Of a DNA stretch of 26,436 bases, positions 23,251 through 26,436 are shown in pieces (within the stretch, counting starts at the first letter, position 1; each line of letters starts with the position of its first letter). The notes beneath the pieces were generated by a model. It was not told the origin of the DNA, searched no databases, and saw nothing but the letters and a program-made list of their open reading frames with translations. The stretch comes from CAZRHH01 sp964599885 (GTDB lineage: Bacteria; Chloroflexota; Dehalococcoidia; DSTF01; JACRBR01). The stretch spans positions 1-26,436 of the forward strand of contig CAZRHH010000045.1 of the NCBI GenBank assembly GCA_964599885.1, given 5' to 3'. The translations under genes and the position numbers were made by a program.

Positions 23251-24000
23251 TTACTGCCAGCCGCTGCGGGCGCCCTTTACCATTTCGAGCGGTCCGGCCG
23301 GCCAGTTGAAGCCGAGGCGCATCGCGGTGTTGATGTCGTCCTCGCTGGCGATCCCATCTTCGAGCACTTTGCGGGCTTCCGCGACCATCGCGAAGTAGAT
23401 GCGGTTGGCGACGAAGCCGTACTTCCCCGGCGCGTCCGTCACGTTGATCGGCGTCTTGCCAAGCCGGCGCGCCAGCTCGAGCACCGTCTCCCGCGTCGCG
23501 TCCGATGTTTCGGGCGCCGAGATCACTTCGACGATCTTCATGATGTACGCGGGACTAAACCAGTGAAAGCCGATGAAACGGTCCCGATGCGACACTGCAC
23601 GGTTGACGTCAGAGATCGCGAATCCGGATGTGTTCGTCGCCAGGATCGCGTCCGGACGGACCAGCGCATCGAGCTCCGAGAACACGTTCTTCTTGAGTTC
23701 GAGGTTCTCTGGCACCGCCTCGACGATCAGGTCGCAGTCACGCAGATCCTCGACGTCCTTTGTGAAGCTGAAGCGCGCCACCGTCGCATCGAGGTCGTCC
23801 TGCGTCATCTTGCCGCGCTCGACGCTGCCTTTCAGGCCGAACCGCCCGTCGACCATGGACGCGCGCGTCTTCTCAATCAGTTGATCGTTCAGGTCGCGGA
23901 TGATCGTTGTGTAGCCGTGCGCGGCGAACGTCTGCGCGATGCCGCCGCCCATGACGCCGCCACCCATCACGCCCACGAGTTTGATTTCATCGATGTTCAT
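23251..24000 (-). CDS. Short 3-hydroxyacyl-CoA dehydrogenase
   Basis: This 249-residue NAD-dependent dehydrogenase has the Rossmann motif GGGVMGGGIAQ (13-23). All four active-site residues are in family spacing: S125 (NTSG), H146 (GFHWFSP), E158 (IVEVI) and N199 (ANRI). Such enzymes interconvert 3-hydroxyacyl-CoA and 3-oxoacyl-CoA in beta-oxidation or butyrate-type pathways. Relatives of about 282 residues continue past the final NWPAGPLEMV stretch with a helix and a GRKSGRGFYDY-like end. That last 35-40 residue segment is absent here, and the DNA beyond the stop does not encode it. GAGGGA precedes the ATG. It lies 64 bp downstream of the M20 peptidase gene. Confidence 0.9.
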   Translation of the reverse strand: MNIDEIKLVGVMGGGVMGGGIAQTFAAHGYTTIIRDLNDQLIEKTRASMVDGRFGLKGSVERGKMTQDDLDATVARFSFTKDVEDLRDCDLIVEAVPENLELKKNVFSELDALVRPDAILATNTSGFAISDVNRAVSHRDRFIGFHWFSPAYIMKIVEVISAPETSDATRETVLELARRLGKTPINVTDAPGKYGFVANRIYFAMVAEARKVLEDGIASEDDINTAMRLGFNWPAGPLEMVKGARSGWQ

Positions 24001-24064
24001 ACGTCCCTCGCTTCTCGATAGATGATCGGATTTGATCGTAGGTGACGGCCGAATCTGCGTCTAC

Positions 24065-25399
24065 TCAGTTACACAACCGCCGCACTGTCTCGAACAGGAT
24101 CTGCGTACCGAGGCGCAAATTATCGACCGTGATGCGCTCATTGTGGCCGTGGATCGTCGCCGCATCCTCCTGTTCGAGCACGATGGGGATGAAGCCGTAC
24201 GACGTCACACCGTGCTTTCGGAACACGCGTGAATCCGTGAAACCCGCAGACAAGCTCGGCAGCACGAGTGCCTCTTCGACGTGATCGTGCACGACGTTCT
24301 CAATCAGTCCGAACAGCTCCGTGTCCGTCGGCGACGCCTCTGTGCTCGCCGAGAACACGGGCTCGACGCGCACTTTTTTGTCGTTGACGACCTCGCGCAC
24401 GTCCTGCGTGAAGCGCTCGTGATCGACGCCCGGCAGCAAGCGGCAGTCGAGCGTTGCCTCGGCGATCGCCGGGATGACGTTGTGCTTGATGCCGGCGTGC
24501 AGCGTTGTCGTGCTGATCGTGTTGGTGAGAATCGCTCTGGCAAGCAGATTACGCTCGGCAAGCTTCTCCATCGTCGCTTGCGATGGTTCCGCGTCGAGCA
24601 CGCGGTTGCGGTAGAGACGATCGAAGTAGCCGCGCAGCTCCGGCACGACGGCCACGGGGCGCGACCAGTCCTGGACGCGTTGCAATGCGCGCACGAGACG
24701 TTCGAGGGCGTTGTCCGGATGCGGCACTGAGCCGTGGCCGGGGTGGCCTTCCGCGGTCAGCTTGAGCCAGAGCGGACCCTTCTCGCTGATCGAGCAGTTG
24801 AACGACGGCCGACGCGTCCCCAAGACTTCTGCCGTCCCCCAGCCGCCCTCGTTGATGACGTATTCGGCGTCGAGCAACTCCGGATGATGCTGCTCCACCC
24901 ACTCGATGCCCCATTTGCCGCCGGCCTCTTCATCGGCGAGCGCCATGTAAACGATGTCGCGCGTGTGCGGCAGCTTGTGACGCTTGATGATCAGCATCGC
25001 CATCAGTTCCATGATGCCCATCGACTTCATGTCGAGCGCGCCGCGCCCGTAGATGACGCCGTCGGCGACAGCGCCCGAAAATGGCTCGAAATCCCAGTAC
25101 TGGCGCTCGACGGGCACGACGTCCGTGTGGCTGAGCAGCACCAGCGGCTGCTTCGACCCGTCGCCGGTCATCGTCGCCGTCATGTTCATCCGGTCGGCGC
25201 CGTTCTCGCTGCTGTCCGACGCGTCGTAGAAGGCGATGTCGTCGATGCCCTCGCGGCGGAAGATGCCGGCCAGCCAGTCGCAGGCGGCGCGTTCGCGTCC
25301 GGGCGGGTTCGACGTGTCGATGCGGATGAAGTCGGAGAGGAGCTGCATCGCCTCTTCGGTGATCGCGTCCCAGTCGATATTCGGCGGTTCGGCGGCCAT
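24065..25399 (-). CDS. M20-family metallopeptidase
   Basis: Starting at the ATG at 25399, with AGGAGCC upstream, the product is 444 residues. The dinuclear zinc site is clear: HTDVVP (H91, D93), GRGALDMKS (bridging D123), ADEEAGG (catalytic E157, ligand E158) and HGHNERI near residue 415. The central dimerisation domain is recognisable by the GHPGHGSVPHPDN stretch near 225-237. The family includes carboxypeptidases, aminoacylases and succinyl-diaminopimelate desuccinylase; the pattern is nearest to the ACY1/CPG2-type branch, and the substrate is unknown. No signal peptide is present, so it is cytosolic. The open frame runs on upstream to 25789, antisense to the next gene, and that part was rejected. 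Confidence 0.92.
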   Translation of the reverse strand: MAAEPPNIDWDAITEEAMQLLSDFIRIDTSNPPGRERAACDWLAGIFRREGIDDIAFYDASDSSENGADRMNMTATMTGDGSKQPLVLLSHTDVVPVERQYWDFEPFSGAVADGVIYGRGALDMKSMGIMELMAMLIIKRHKLPHTRDIVYMALADEEAGGKWGIEWVEQHHPELLDAEYVINEGGWGTAEVLGTRRPSFNCSISEKGPLWLKLTAEGHPGHGSVPHPDNALERLVRALQRVQDWSRPVAVVPELRGYFDRLYRNRVLDAEPSQATMEKLAERNLLARAILTNTISTTTLHAGIKHNVIPAIAEATLDCRLLPGVDHERFTQDVREVVNDKKVRVEPVFSASTEASPTDTELFGLIENVVHDHVEEALVLPSLSAGFTDSRVFRKHGVTSYGFIPIVLEQEDAATIHGHNERITVDNLRLGTQILFETVRRLCN

Positions 25400-25556
25400 T
25401 CGTGGCTCCTTCGCTCCGGATCGTGCCGGAATCGTAGCCGAACCCGCGCCTACGGTCGCCCGTCGGCAAAGCGTCGCCCAGCCGTGGCCTGCGTGTCGGG
25501 CGCGGCGTCGCCGCTTCGCCCGATGATGCCACTGCAGGGCAACGCGGAGGCCCACA

Positions 25557-26436
25557 ATGAAGACGCTCTTGCTGGTACTGATCATGGTCGCGGCGGCGCT
25601 CGCCGCCGGCGGCTCCTTCTTCGTCCGCACGGAGGCACAGGAGGCAACCAGCGCGCGGCTGGACGTCGACTGTCCGATGTCGCCGGTAGCGTCGGGCATC
25701 GATAGCGTGCGATCGTGCCGGTTCGTGGCGACGAACACTGGCTCGTCGCCGATCGTCGATGCCCGGCTCGACTTCGTGCCGTCCGGCAACCGGCCGATCC
25801 CCGACCGCTACTTTCAGCTATGCGCTCGACGGCATCGCCGGCACGGTCAGTGGCGGACAGACGTCCTACGGCTTCGGCGATATCCCAGGCGGACACGCGC
25901 GAATGATCGACCTGGAGATCATCGTCCGCAGCCCCCACGACTTCGCCGCCGACGCGGTGCTCAGCACCCCGGTGGACGGCGAACTCGATCGCACGACGAT
26001 CGCGTCCGGAGTCGTTTCTGCTGACGGACAGCCGTTCACGGCATCCCTGACAAACGTGGACGATGAGTACACGGTGCCGTCCATCGCGCGCTACGAGCTT
26101 CGTATGACAAGCCAGGCGTCTGGAACCTATCGCCGCCTGTACGCCGATATCGCCGGCGCCGACGGTTCGACCGTGGCCGGTCTCGGCGGCGAGATTCGGT
26201 ACCAGTCCGGCCACGCCATCGGTCGGCTATCGGATCTCGGCGGGGGCTTGGGGTTCAGCCTGGAGCTGGAATTCGCGGCTAATCAGTGTTTGTACGTGCA
26301 GCCGGCGGTCGTCGTCCGGGGCGAGCGCGTGGCGGCCGACGGCACGGTCGAACCCTTCGCGGTCGCAGCTTTGACCGACGAGGGCGTCGACGCCGGTTGC
26401 TCCGCGTCCGGCGGCGCGTCGGCGCTCCCGCAGGGC
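25557..26436 (+). pseudogene. Secreted protein gene with a single-base frameshift, 3' truncated by window
   Basis: The start is well supported: ATG at 25557 with GGAGG (25546-25550) 6 nt upstream, then a Sec signal peptide (about 1-28, ending near TEAQ). Good coding sequence continues to about residue 82 (VPSGNRPIP), after which this frame turns into an Arg-rich string and stops at 26024. The next frame is open from before 25801 to the window end and encodes normal protein (TATFSYALDGIAGTV, then ASLTNVDDEYTVPS, then GFSLELEFAANQCLYV). Removing one C from the CCCC run at 25799-25802 joins both parts into one protein of at least about 290 residues. It may be a sequencing error or a real mutation. 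The product resembles secreted beta-rich repeat proteins, with no known function. Confidence 0.75.

Noticed and set aside
24065..25789. 574-residue version of the M20 peptidase
   Set aside because: The first 130 residues are antisense to the divergent secreted gene and non-conserved; the ATG at 25399 has a good ribosome binding site and precedes the family sequence.
25810..26024. Arg-rich C-terminus of the 155-codon open frame at 25557
   Set aside because: It is out-of-frame reading after the apparent frameshift; the other frame codes normal protein to the window end.

Overview
The window is high-GC bacterial chromosome with short intergenic gaps, many ATGA-type overlaps, and a mix of housekeeping genes and secreted proteins. 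RNase J beside ftsK, a single-TatA/B tatBC pair, dockerin-like and TSP3-like calcium repeats, and Thr-Pro rich linkers on exported proteins together suggest a Chloroflexota (Dehalococcoidia-like) genome. That placement is inferred from gene content and style; no rRNA or tRNA is present to confirm it.

Left part (1-8137, mostly plus strand): the C-terminus of a FabG-like reductase, nusB and acpP, closed by a strong UUCG-loop terminator; then tatB-tatC; a convergent ankyrin-repeat gene; then an apparent operon of family-4 Fe-S uracil-DNA glycosylase, RNase J and FtsK. These genes serve fatty-acid synthesis, transcription antitermination, protein export, DNA repair, RNA decay and chromosome segregation.

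Middle (8188-19561): accessory and exported functions. A minus-strand pair (a secreted protein with a duplicated Cys-pair domain, then a metzincin protease with a dockerin-like tail) lies behind a consensus promoter whose spacer carries an A11 tract. A sugar-isomerase/oxidoreductase group (one xylose-isomerase-like TIM barrel and two Gfo/Idh/MocA dehydrogenases) follows, with heptameric and 29-bp intergenic repeats around it. Next come an orphan tungstate-binding lipoprotein, a large secreted TIM-barrel protein flanked by paired beta-sandwich domains, a small zinc-ribbon-like protein, and a Tat-exported TIM-barrel-like protein with a Thr-Pro tail.

Right part (19707-26436): a GAF-PAS-GGDEF-EAL cyclic-di-GMP enzyme, then a minus-strand run of M20 peptidase, short 3-hydroxyacyl-CoA dehydrogenase and PHP phosphoesterase. 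Divergent from these is a secreted protein broken by a single-base frameshift and cut by the window end.

No CRISPR array, transposase, integrase, phage gene, tRNA or rRNA was seen. I find no complete new multi-gene system. The most interesting signals are the homopolymer-in-promoter arrangement, the clustered short tandem repeats, a possible clamp-binding tail on the glycosylase, and the unusual secreted architectures.
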